Below, piece after piece: positions 1 to 5,797 of a stretch of 5,797 nt of DNA. The position numbers and the translations under genes are program-made. This stretch comes from Planctomycetaceae bacterium (GTDB taxonomy: Bacteria; Planctomycetota; Phycisphaerae; Phycisphaerales; SM1A02). The notes beneath the pieces are model-generated. The model searched no databases. It worked only from the letters and a program-made list of their open reading frames with translations, and had not been told where the DNA came from. The stretch covers positions 6,737 to 12,533 of the forward strand of contig NSIA01000116.1 in the NCBI GenBank assembly GCA_002737585.1. The letters run 5' to 3'. Position 1 is the stretch's first letter. Each line of letters begins with the position of its first letter.

Positions 1-690
1 GCCCGCGATACCTGCACCGCCAAGGATGAGGCTTGCCCAGTTCCACCGTGCGGCAGCGATTTGCTGCAGAGTTGCTGCGTGCCCAGCACGCTGCCAAACT
101 GCTCCGACGAGAGTTGCTGTAACCGCGTGTGCTTGGTCGACTCGTTCTGCTGCGACACGTCCTGGGACGTCACCTGCGTGAATCTTGCAGCTGAAGATCC
201 TTCGTGCGGATGCGACCAGAACAGTTGCGGCGATGCAAGTGCAGGTAACTGCCTGCAAGTGCACGCCACACCATTCTGCGATGAGCTTGGATGCTGCCAA
301 ACCGTGTGTGCGTATCAGCCTTCGTGCTGCGAAACGACCTGGGACGCCAACTGCGTGGCAACCGCGCAGTTCTTCTGTGGTGACCCGGGCTTCACTGGCC
401 TGCTCGATCACTACCGTGGCGGACCACTGAGCAACACCGGTCGTGCGCAACCGCCTGCTGGCTGGGTACCGCCCCGTGAGCGTGGTGCGATGCGTCATCC
501 GAAGCCGCTGCCTCCTTCGATTCCAATGCCCAAGCGCCCAGCAGTGGAGGTGCAACCGCTCCCACGTTCCGACGGCAAGCAGGGACAGTCCGCGCCAGGA
601 AAGCAGTCTGGCGCCGCAGTGCAGCCGATGAAAGAGATGCAGACCGGCAAGTTCGGAGCGAATGCCGGCAAGCCTGGCACTGGGAAGTAA
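1..690 (+). CDS. Cysteine-rich repeat protein, probably secreted (5' partial)
   Basis: The frame is open from the first base of the window, so the start and any signal peptide lie upstream; 229 codons plus TAA are visible. Residues 17-75 and 76-134 are two copies of a 59-residue unit. Equivalent positions include C17/C76, C25/C84, C34/C93, the CC pairs 39-40/98-99 and 50-51/109-110, C44/C103, WD 55-56/114-115 and C59/C118. Residues 5-12 may be the end of an earlier unit. From about residue 135 the protein changes to a Pro-, Gly-, Gln- and Lys-rich tail without cysteine, probably disordered and basic. The density and pairing of cysteines suggests a disulfide-stabilised extracytoplasmic protein. 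I recall such units from planctomycete secreted proteins, but their function is unknown to me and I assign none. The gene converges on dnaE2 with a 68-base gap. Coding status is strongly supported by the periodic cysteine pattern. Confidence 0.85.
   Translation, partial: ARDTCTAKDEACPVPPCGSDLLQSCCVPSTLPNCSDESCCNRVCLVDSFCCDTSWDVTCVNLAAEDPSCGCDQNSCGDASAGNCLQVHATPFCDELGCCQTVCAYQPSCCETTWDANCVATAQFFCGDPGFTGLLDHYRGGPLSNTGRAQPPAGWVPPRERGAMRHPKPLPPSIPMPKRPAVEVQPLPRSDGKQGQSAPGKQSGAAVQPMKEMQTGKFGANAGKPGTGK
49..225 (+). repeat. Cysteine-rich 59-residue unit, copy 1
   Basis: This is the first complete copy of the in-frame protein repeat (residues 17-75 of the visible part). It contains nine of the cysteines of the CC-x2-VC-x5-CC-x3-WD-x2-CV pattern region plus flanking ones. 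It aligns to the next copy without gaps through the core, so the period is exactly 177 bases. The repeat is evident at protein level; the DNA copies are diverged, which indicates an old duplication. Confidence 0.8.
226..402 (+). repeat. Cysteine-rich 59-residue unit, copy 2
   Basis: This second copy (residues 76-134) keeps the CC-x2-VC-x5-CC-x3-WD-x2-CV core in the same register as copy 1. It differs where copy 1 has C26 (here Leu85), and its last cysteine (C126) falls two residues earlier than the matching one. An odd number of free cysteines in one copy could leave one available for inter-unit pairing; that is inference. Confidence 0.8.
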
Positions 691-758
691 CGCTCGGATA
701 ATGAGTGTGGGCACGCGAACACCGGCCGTTTCTGCGGCAGTGTGTCCGGCAGTCATGG
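691..758. other. Convergent intergenic gap
   Basis: These 68 bases separate the stop of the cysteine-rich gene from the stop of dnaE2, which run towards each other. The only structure seen is a 4-bp GCCG/CGGC stem with a 6-base loop at 725-738, without a following T-tract. I do not call it a terminator. Confidence 0.6.
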
Positions 759-3700
759 CTACCGAAAGTCCCGCGACTGCTGTGCGATGTGATCACCCAT
801 TGCCATCTGGCTCAATTCTTCGGACAGATCGGTGATACGACGCACGATCAGGTGCGTGACCCCGGAACGATGCTCAACCGTTCCTTCCGCCAAGAGCGTG
901 GTTGCATGGCGCACGATGCTTCGAACTCGCTCGTACACACGCGGCCGAATGATGAGATTAGCAATGCCCGTCTCGTCTTCAATGGTCATGAACATGATTC
1001 CCGATGCCGTGGACGGGCGTTGCCGGCACAGCACTAATCCAGCAACCGCGGCCGTGGCGCGCTCGGACGCTGCGCCGATGGCACGGAGTTGCGCGCACTC
1101 GGATCCTCCGCGACGCGCGATTGATTCGCGCAGGAATCGAATCGGGTGGTCGTGCAATGAAAGTCCGGTGCTGGAGTAGTCAGCCGCAACGGATCGAAGC
1201 GCTGGAACTGGCGGCAATGGCTGCGGCAGCATGTCAAAGAGCGTGGCACCGCGCTGGGCGGCATCGTCAAGAACGGGGGTGTCGCCACCGCGCAAGGCAC
1301 GCACCTGCCAGAGTGCTTGCTGGCGGGAAATACCCATGCCGGCAAACGCGTCCGCCGCCGCGAGCCGCCGCAGCGCATGCAGACTGCAGCCCGATGAGCG
1401 CCACACGGACTCTACCGATGCAAACGTTGCGTGTGAGCGCCGGCTGCGTGCAACGGAGGCCACCGCGTGGCCGTCTTCGGCACGTAAGCCAGCCACCATA
1501 CGCAGGCCAAGGCGAAGCGAGGGCTGGGAATACACCCTGGACTGATGATTGGATGCGAGATCCTCGCCCGGCGCGGTGCCGTCCTCCAGCGTGCAGTCCC
1601 ATTCGCTTGCCAAGACATCAACCGGGCGAACCTCAACCCCGTGTTCGCGCGCATCGCGTACCAACTGCGCGGGCGCGTAGAAACCCATCGGCTGACTATT
1701 GAGAAGCGCGGCAGTGAATGCAGCTGGGTGATGACACTTGAGCCATGCAGACACATAGACCAAGAGCGCAAAGCTTGCTGCGTGACTCTCCGGAAATCCG
1801 TAACCAGAGAAACCTTGAATCTGCCCGAACACCTGCGCAGCAAACTGTTCGGAATACCCACGGGCGCGCATGCCGGACTCCAACTGATCCTTGAATGCAG
1901 CAATCTGATTTCCAGAACGCTTCCATGAAGCAATGGCGCGGCGCAATTTGTCCGCCTCGCCGGGTGTAAAGCCTGCCGCCACTACTGCAAGCAACATCGC
2001 CTGCTCCTGAAACAGTGGCACGCCAAGCGTCTTTCCAAGCACGGCGCGAATGGATTCGTTTGGATAGTGCGTGATATCAGTGCCGTCACGCCGACGCAGG
2101 TATGGGTGCACCATATTTCCTTGAATAGGCCCAGGGCGCACAATGGCAACTTCAATCACCAGGTCATAGAAACAACGCGGCTTGAGGCGCGGCAACATAC
2201 TCATCTGCGCGCGGCTTTCGATCTGAAAGACCCCCACTGTGTCGGCGCGACACGCCATCTCATACGTCGCTGGGTCTTCGGCAGGAACAGTGCGGTAGGT
2301 CAGCGCTCCAGCGCCGGATGGATCGCGCGGCCAGCCCGGAACTGGACAGCTATTTCCAAGATCAATCGCTTTGCGAATAGCGGTAAGCATCCCCAGTGCG
2401 AGTACATCCATCTTCAGCATGCCCATGGCATCAATATCATCTTTATCCCACTCAACGATGGTGCGCGCGTCCATGCGCGCGTTGCGCACTGGCACAAGTT
2501 CGCACAGCGGGCCATCAGTGATGATGAATCCGCCAACATGTTGCGAAAGGTGACGGGGGAACCCTTCTATTGCCGCAGCAATCCGCACTGCTTCCGGCGA
2601 TTCCGGCGAAACGCCAAGCGCTTTCGCTGCCTCACGCAATGAGCTACGGTCGCGAAAGCAAATCACTTCTGCGCATAACGCGGCGCGGGCTCTTCCCCAG
2701 GTTTGATAGATGAATTGAATGACTTCTTCGCGTCGTTCGTGTTCAAAGTCGACATCAATATCTGGCGGCTCGTCTCTTTCGCGGCTGATGAAGCGCTCAA
2801 AGAGCATGTCGCTACGAGAGGGATCAACAGCGGTAATTCCAAGGCAGAAACAGACAGCGCTGTTCGCAGCAGCGCCTCGACCTTGGCAGAGAATGCCTCG
2901 TGAGCGTGCAAAGCTGACAATGACGTGCACGGTCAGGAAATAGCACGCATAGCCGAGTTCAGCAATGATGGAGAACTCATGTTCAAGTTGCGCGTGCACC
3001 TTTGCCGGGAGACTCGGCCAGTGCAACGCCGCTCCCTCTGCGACCAGTCGCCGCAGGTGCGTCATCGGCTCAACGCCCGGTGGTGCAACTTCGCGCGGGT
3101 ATCGATAGCGAAGCATTGACATGGAGAATCCGTCACAGCGTTTCGCTATCGCGGCACTGCGCGCGATGGCTGCGTTGCACACTTCGGCCGGAACATCAGC
3201 AAGTATCGCTCGCATGTCATCCGCGTCCAGCAGGTGCCGCGCATCGTCAGGAAAGAGGCGCGCGCCCTGGTGCGCACACCCATGAGCTCGATCAACTGCA
3301 CGGGTTCGTTCCAATGAACGTAGCTCTTGCACCGTGTGCCCGGCGCGGATGGCGGTCACAATATCCTGTATTTCTTGCCTATCACGGATATGGCAGTATG
3401 GATCGTTGCTTGCTACAAGCGGCACACACACTTCAGAGGAAATCCACTCCAACTGCAGCAACCGAAGTGCGGCATCAGTGCCTGAGCGACGCACGAATCC
3501 AAGTGAAAGTCGATCATCATCAAAGACGGTACGAAGCCAGCGAAGTGATTCAAGAAACCGCGGCTGCATTGCGCCGTATTCATCGGGCGGCATCACGATG
3601 GCTTGAACGCCCGGAATGGCAAATGGCGCAAGCGGACGATCGGTCCCCGGCTTACGTCCGGATCCATGGCCCGATCCATCACCCGGCTCACCGCTTCCGA

Positions 3701-4160
3701 GCGACTGCACGCTGGCATCCACCAGATCATGGAGCCACAGATGACACGCGGATGAATTGCGCGCCGCGGTACGCGATTCAATACCAGCCGCAACGGCTGC
3801 GACATTCTCGTCCATATCAAGCGTCCAACCAGCCCTGCGCTTGCCGAGCGTGAGCAACCGGCAGAGGCGCGCGTAGCCGTCTGCTGAATCAGCAAGCAAC
3901 ACCACCTCGAGGTGTGTTGGCTCATCATCAGCGCCAAGCAGAAAGTTGCAGCGCGTTCCAACCACCAACTGCATGCCATGCTGCTTTGCGGCAACATGCG
4001 CGCGCACTACCCCGGCCATGGTGTGACGATCAGCGATCGCCACTGCGCCAAGCCGAAGTTGCGCCGCGCGGGCAATGACCTCTTCAGGATGACTTGCCCC
4101 TTCAAGGAAGGAGAAGTTGCTGAGGGCTGCAAGTTCACAGAATGGGTGATTTTCAAGCAC
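759..4160 (-). CDS. dnaE2: Error-prone DNA polymerase III alpha subunit DnaE2
   Basis: DnaE2 (ImuC) is a cytoplasmic C-family DNA polymerase that copies damaged DNA in SOS mutagenesis, normally with ImuB and an ImuA/SulA-like protein. The GTG start at 4160 gives 1133 residues, near the family's usual length. An N-terminal PHP domain begins around residue 7, with the DnaE2-type motif SNFSFLEGASHPEE at 14-27. The palm has PDIDVDF at 466-472 (catalytic D469 and D471) and KMDVLAL at 583-589 (D585). RPGPIQG, PLFQEQAM (715-722) and GFPESHAASFALL (788-800) mark the fingers region. A C-terminal OB-fold lies at about 1038-1112, and the end SRDFR matches the SRDFH-type ending of DnaE2. The PHP motif I histidines are Ala and Leu here, so metal-dependent proofreading by this domain is unlikely. 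The frame stays open to 4355, but the promoter at 4197-4226 lies inside that extension and homology begins only after the GTG. AAGG sits 10 bases before it. No imuA or imuB is adjacent. Confidence 0.96.
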   Translation of the reverse strand: MLENHPFCELAALSNFSFLEGASHPEEVIARAAQLRLGAVAIADRHTMAGVVRAHVAAKQHGMQLVVGTRCNFLLGADDEPTHLEVVLLADSADGYARLCRLLTLGKRRAGWTLDMDENVAAVAAGIESRTAARNSSACHLWLHDLVDASVQSLGSGEPGDGSGHGSGRKPGTDRPLAPFAIPGVQAIVMPPDEYGAMQPRFLESLRWLRTVFDDDRLSLGFVRRSGTDAALRLLQLEWISSEVCVPLVASNDPYCHIRDRQEIQDIVTAIRAGHTVQELRSLERTRAVDRAHGCAHQGARLFPDDARHLLDADDMRAILADVPAEVCNAAIARSAAIAKRCDGFSMSMLRYRYPREVAPPGVEPMTHLRRLVAEGAALHWPSLPAKVHAQLEHEFSIIAELGYACYFLTVHVIVSFARSRGILCQGRGAAANSAVCFCLGITAVDPSRSDMLFERFISRERDEPPDIDVDFEHERREEVIQFIYQTWGRARAALCAEVICFRDRSSLREAAKALGVSPESPEAVRIAAAIEGFPRHLSQHVGGFIITDGPLCELVPVRNARMDARTIVEWDKDDIDAMGMLKMDVLALGMLTAIRKAIDLGNSCPVPGWPRDPSGAGALTYRTVPAEDPATYEMACRADTVGVFQIESRAQMSMLPRLKPRCFYDLVIEVAIVRPGPIQGNMVHPYLRRRDGTDITHYPNESIRAVLGKTLGVPLFQEQAMLLAVVAAGFTPGEADKLRRAIASWKRSGNQIAAFKDQLESGMRARGYSEQFAAQVFGQIQGFSGYGFPESHAASFALLVYVSAWLKCHHPAAFTAALLNSQPMGFYAPAQLVRDAREHGVEVRPVDVLASEWDCTLEDGTAPGEDLASNHQSRVYSQPSLRLGLRMVAGLRAEDGHAVASVARSRRSHATFASVESVWRSSGCSLHALRRLAAADAFAGMGISRQQALWQVRALRGGDTPVLDDAAQRGATLFDMLPQPLPPVPALRSVAADYSSTGLSLHDHPIRFLRESIARRGGSECAQLRAIGAASERATAAVAGLVLCRQRPSTASGIMFMTIEDETGIANLIIRPRVYERVRSIVRHATTLLAEGTVEHRSGVTHLIVRRITDLSEELSQMAMGDHIAQQSRDFR
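3636..3704 (-). other. Gly/Ser/Pro-rich insertion inside the DnaE2 PHP domain
   Basis: Residues about 153-175 of DnaE2 (GTG numbering) are almost entirely Gly, Ser, Asp, Pro and Lys. They lie between the first PHP strands and the sequence APFAIPGVQAIV, where the PHP fold resumes. This looks like a flexible surface loop rather than a separate domain, and the frame is maintained on both sides. Confidence 0.6.
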
Positions 4161-4170
4161 AGAATCGACG

Positions 4171-4174
4171 CCTT
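4171..4174 (-). promoter_or_regulatory. Ribosome binding site for dnaE2 (supports the GTG start)
   Basis: The minus strand reads AAGG here, 10 bases before the GTG at 4160. The match is short and the spacing slightly long, so it is weak by itself. Together with the promoter upstream it favours GTG over the distal starts of the open frame. Confidence 0.45.
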
Positions 4175-4201
4175 GATTATTTGTACGGTGTTTGTTAGTA
4201 T
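4173..4201 (+). promoter_or_regulatory. Possible promoter for the YHS-like gene
   Basis: TTGATT (4173-4178) and TAGTAT (4196-4201) each match 4 of 6 consensus positions and are 17 bases apart, the optimal spacing. The -10 overlaps the -10 of the opposing dnaE2 promoter. The leader to the ATG at 4288 would be about 80 bases. It is weaker than the dnaE2 promoter and may be chance in an AT-rich stretch. Confidence 0.35.
4180..4195. promoter_or_regulatory. Possible operator: TTTGT-N6-TTTGT direct repeat
   Basis: TTTGT occurs at 4180-4184 and again at 4191-4195, an 11-bp period that puts both copies on the same face of the helix. The repeat covers the predicted dnaE2 transcription start and fills the spacer of the opposing promoter, a typical repressor position. 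The alphaproteobacterial LexA box, GTTC-N7-GTTC, is also a direct repeat with 11-bp period, but the bases differ. Assigning LexA or any other regulator is speculation. Confidence 0.3.
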
Positions 4202-4226
4202 AGTGGACCAGAGGGCAAAATTCCAA
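4197..4226 (-). promoter_or_regulatory. Sigma70-like promoter for dnaE2
   Basis: On the minus strand, TTGGAA (4226-4221, 4 of 6 to the -35 consensus) is followed after 18 bases by TATACT (4202-4197, 5 of 6 to the -10 consensus). Transcription would begin near 4190, giving a leader of about 30 bases before the GTG start. Its position rules out most upstream start codons for dnaE2. Confidence 0.6.
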
Positions 4227-4287
4227 TGAGTCACCGCGAATACGCTGACGTATCGACCTGTACGTTGGCATCTTGCGGATCATTCTC

Positions 4288-5622
4288 ATGCACATGGCAC
4301 ACATCACTCTTCTCGCTTCCGCCCTGCTCTGCAACGCGTTCGTGCATGGGGGCATCAGTCCCAGTGCGACGCGAGCGGTGACTGATCAAGGGACGCCGAG
4401 CGCACCTGCTGCAGCGCCAGTCGCTGCGCCCGTGAGTGCACCCGCGAATGCGGGCACCACTACCCCACCCACGACACCTACTGCTCCACCTGCTGCTGCT
4501 GCGCCCGCTGCTGCACCCGCCGCAGCACCCGCAACGCTCATGCCACAATCGCCGCTGCTCAACACCCCGGAAGCTGTATCGACTGCTGCCAACGCGACGC
4601 CAGAGCGCACCTTGCCGGTGGATCCGGTGCTGCTGCAATTGGGCAAAGTGGTTGCCGGGGAACGATCAATCTTTGTGACGTATGAGGGAAACACCTACAT
4701 CTTTGCCAATACCGGTACGCGCGATCAGTTCAATCGCGAACCCGCGCGCTTTGCTGCGCAACAAGGCGGCGCATGCGGGCGGATGGGGCCGCTCGGTGGA
4801 CTCGGTGATGCGCGCCGATATGCGTTGCAAGAAGGGATGTTGTACTTTTTTGCATCCGACGAATGCATGAAGTTGTTTCGTGCGCAACCGCGCCGCTATA
4901 TGGAGCCCGCTGATCAAATACCAGCAGGCACGCCCGAGCAGCAAGCCGCTGGACTTGCAGCGCTGGATCGATGGATTGCTTGGGCAGGCGGGAAAGACGC
5001 TGTGAAAGCTGCGAAGGTGTTCACACAGGTGTCGACCCGGCGCGTCCTGCAGGGCGCTGATTCATGGGACATCACTGAGACGCTGGAGTTTGCTGGGCCG
5101 CACACCATGCGCCGCGTTGATGTGTGGCAGAAGGTGGGAGGAACGCCAAAGGACAACTATCAATATGAAACGCTGGTGACTCCGGACACCGCGGTGATCA
5201 CTTCGAGCAATGGTCGAACCACTGCACTCGTCGATTCACGACGCACGGCCTTTGAGCGACTCATGAATCGCCAGCCGTATGCCATTATGCGCGCGCACTA
5301 TCGGCCCGAGGCGGGACTGCTTGCGCTCAAGACCGGCGAAGGAACGCTCGGCGACGCGCGTTGCGATTACATCGTGACGTGGTTCGAAGGAAACGCCACT
5401 TACTTGGCGATTGACAAAGAGACCGGCCGACTGGTGCAGATCGGTCATCCTGGTCGTGTTGATGATGCAAGTGTTGCATCGCTGACGATGGATGCTGTGG
5501 CCTATGCCGGTCCGGAAGCGCTGCGGCTGCCTACGCAATGGGTGGTCTCACGCAATGCCGAGAAGGATGGCATCAAAGGACCAGTGGCGTCAATCAAGGT
5601 TGGGCCACCAGCGGCACCGTAA
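4288..5622 (+). CDS. Exported protein with YHS-like region and LolA-like C-terminal domain
   Basis: The ATG at 4288 gives 444 residues. The frame also has a TTG at 4273, adding MRIIL with the only early Arg, and an ATG at 4294; an in-frame TGA at 4246 bounds it. GCGGAT stands 7 bases before 4288, a weak ribosome site. The N-terminus ITLLASALLCNAF looks like a signal peptide core; the cysteine there is not in a good lipobox. An Ala/Pro/Thr-rich linker covers about 36-82. Residues 127-164 resemble a YHS domain: VTYEGNTYIFAN, a later F-x3-P-x2-F, then GGACG with C163. Residues 179-205 repeat part of the pattern, with LYFFASDEC (C193) and F-x3-P-x2-Y. YHS and related TRASH motifs often bind metals, but that is unproven here. 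From about 218 a WIAWAGGKDAVKAAK opening followed by beta-rich sequence resembles LolA/LppX-type proteins. No known gene is recognised. It is divergent from dnaE2. Confidence 0.88.
   Translation: MHMAHITLLASALLCNAFVHGGISPSATRAVTDQGTPSAPAAAPVAAPVSAPANAGTTTPPTTPTAPPAAAAPAAAPAAAPATLMPQSPLLNTPEAVSTAANATPERTLPVDPVLLQLGKVVAGERSIFVTYEGNTYIFANTGTRDQFNREPARFAAQQGGACGRMGPLGGLGDARRYALQEGMLYFFASDECMKLFRAQPRRYMEPADQIPAGTPEQQAAGLAALDRWIAWAGGKDAVKAAKVFTQVSTRRVLQGADSWDITETLEFAGPHTMRRVDVWQKVGGTPKDNYQYETLVTPDTAVITSSNGRTTALVDSRRTAFERLMNRQPYAIMRAHYRPEAGLLALKTGEGTLGDARCDYIVTWFEGNATYLAIDKETGRLVQIGHPGRVDDASVASLTMDAVAYAGPEALRLPTQWVVSRNAEKDGIKGPVASIKVGPPAAP
4399..4533 (+). repeat. Ala/Pro-rich low-complexity coding tract
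   Basis: This in-frame tract encodes Ala-Pro and Ala-Ala-Pro runs with a Thr/Pro middle (about residues 38-82 of the exported protein). Its 3' half is built from GCT, GCA, GCC and CCC codons with repeated GCTGCT steps. It probably forms an extended linker between the membrane or signal region and the folded YHS-like part, and it may vary in length by slippage. Confidence 0.75.
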
Positions 5623-5645
5623 GGGATGCCGACTGAATGCTGTTG

Positions 5646-5659
5646 GCGGGATTACCCGC
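5646..5659 (+). terminator. Small hairpin after the YHS-like gene, possible terminator
   Basis: GCGGG and CCCGC form a perfect 5-bp GC stem around an ATTA loop, 24 bases after the TAA at 5620-5622. No T-tract follows on either strand, so intrinsic termination is uncertain. The placement after a gene end is the main argument. Confidence 0.3.
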
Positions 5660-5681
5660 GTGGCGTTGGTGTTGACCCGGT

Positions 5682-5711
5682 TGGCGCCGTTGTAGATGGC
5701 GCCGTTACAGA
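5682..5711. repeat. 15-bp tandem repeat, two copies
   Basis: TGGCGCCGTTGTAGA (5682-5696) is followed directly by TGGCGCCGTTACAGA (5697-5711), with 13 of 15 bases identical. A degenerate piece, CGGCGTTGGC, follows at 5712-5721. Read on the minus strand in one open frame it gives NGAIY-NGANR. Each unit contains the palindrome GGCGCC. Confidence 0.65.
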
Positions 5712-5797
5712 CGGCGTTGGCACCCCCGCGGATGCGGCGTTCGCGCGCCAGAATCGTGCCGTGTACTGCCATGATTCGCGTTGGCCAGGAATGGGGG

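Larger units (their letters stand above)
4161..4287. other. Divergent intergenic region between dnaE2 and the YHS-like gene
   Basis: The 127 bases between the two starts are more AT-rich in the middle (about 4171-4226) than the surrounding genes, as expected for promoters. They contain the two opposed promoter candidates and the TTTGT direct repeat listed separately. No additional gene fits. Confidence 0.75.
5623..5797. other. Right-edge region with no assignable gene
   Basis: Three frames are open to the window edge. On the minus strand one frame enters from the right edge and runs to a stop near 5590, overlapping the end of the YHS-like gene; it is very rich in C or G at the third codon position and reads Asn/Ala-rich in the repeat. 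A second minus frame ends at a TAA at 5654-5652 with a Pro/Thr-rich tail. On the plus strand ATG 5626 opens a frame to the edge but has no properly spaced ribosome site. If there is a gene, a minus-strand gene entering from the right seems likelier, but the data here do not choose a frame. Confidence 0.4.

Noticed and set aside
725..738. Hairpin GCCG/CGGC in the convergent gap as a terminator
   Set aside because: The stem is only 4 bp with a 6-base loop and there is no T-tract on either side.
392..796. Minus-strand open frame overlapping the cysteine-rich gene and the end of dnaE2
   Set aside because: It spans the 3' ends of two well-supported genes and has only shadow-like composition.
1004..1702. 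Long plus-strand open frame of 232 codons
   Set aside because: It is antisense to dnaE2, Arg/Ala/Pro-rich without domain features, as expected of a shadow frame in GC-rich coding DNA.
3002..3853. Long plus-strand open frame of 283 codons
   Set aside because: It lies wholly opposite the dnaE2 PHP and palm regions, is rich in His, Arg and Ala, has no recognisable motif, and is best read as a shadow of dnaE2.
4161..4287. Canonical LexA boxes (palindromic GAAC-N4-GTTC or E. coli CTGT-N8-ACAG types)
   Set aside because: None was found in the intergenic region by eye; only the non-canonical TTTGT direct repeat is present.
4161..4355. N-terminal extension of DnaE2 to the far start at 4355
   Set aside because: The added 65 residues are not DnaE2-like, would overlap the start of the divergent gene, and contain the dnaE2 promoter. 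Family similarity begins right after the GTG at 4160.
4386..4694. Minus-strand Gly/Ala-rich frame opposite the Ala/Pro tract
   Set aside because: Its composition is the direct antisense consequence of the GCT/GCA/CCC codon repeats; the plus-strand gene is the real one.
1..5797. CRISPR arrays, tRNA or rRNA genes, transposase genes or terminal inverted repeats
   Set aside because: No regularly spaced repeats, cloverleaf-like segments or mobile-element proteins were seen; nearly all of the window is accounted for by the three genes.

Overview
The window holds three protein-coding genes and no RNA gene, CRISPR array or insertion sequence. It looks like chromosomal DNA of a GC-rich bacterium, most likely a planctomycete, perhaps of the Phycisphaerae. 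The pointer is the first gene, a secreted-type protein built from cysteine-rich units of the form CC-x2-VC-x5-CC-x3-WD-x2-C. I associate such units mainly with planctomycetes and a few other bacteria with complex envelopes. This placement rests on recalled family features, not on a search.

Layout. Bases 1-690 (+) are the 3' part of the cysteine-rich repeat gene, which enters from the left edge. After a 68-base convergent gap, bases 759-4160 (-) encode a complete error-prone DNA polymerase III alpha subunit, DnaE2. It has all three catalytic aspartates and the family's usual C-terminal end. Bases 4161-4287 form a divergent intergenic region. It carries a good sigma70-like promoter for dnaE2, a weaker one facing the other way, and an 11-bp-period TTTGT direct repeat that could be an operator. 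Bases 4288-5622 (+) encode an exported-looking protein: a signal-like N-terminus, an Ala/Pro-rich linker, a YHS-like region that seems duplicated, and a C-terminal domain resembling the LolA/lipoprotein-carrier fold. Bases 5623-5797 hold a small hairpin, a 15-bp tandem repeat and several overlapping open frames, none convincing.

The genes do not form an operon. DnaE2 normally acts in DNA-damage-induced mutagenic translesion synthesis with ImuA/SulA-like and ImuB proteins, and neither partner is in this window. The two flanking genes look like envelope or secreted proteins with no evident link to repair. The only possible regulatory connection is the shared, overlapping promoter region between dnaE2 and the YHS-like gene. 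I did not find a convincing new multi-gene system. The points most worth a second look are the divergent promoter/operator, the domain architecture of the YHS-like protein, and the cysteine-rich repeat protein.
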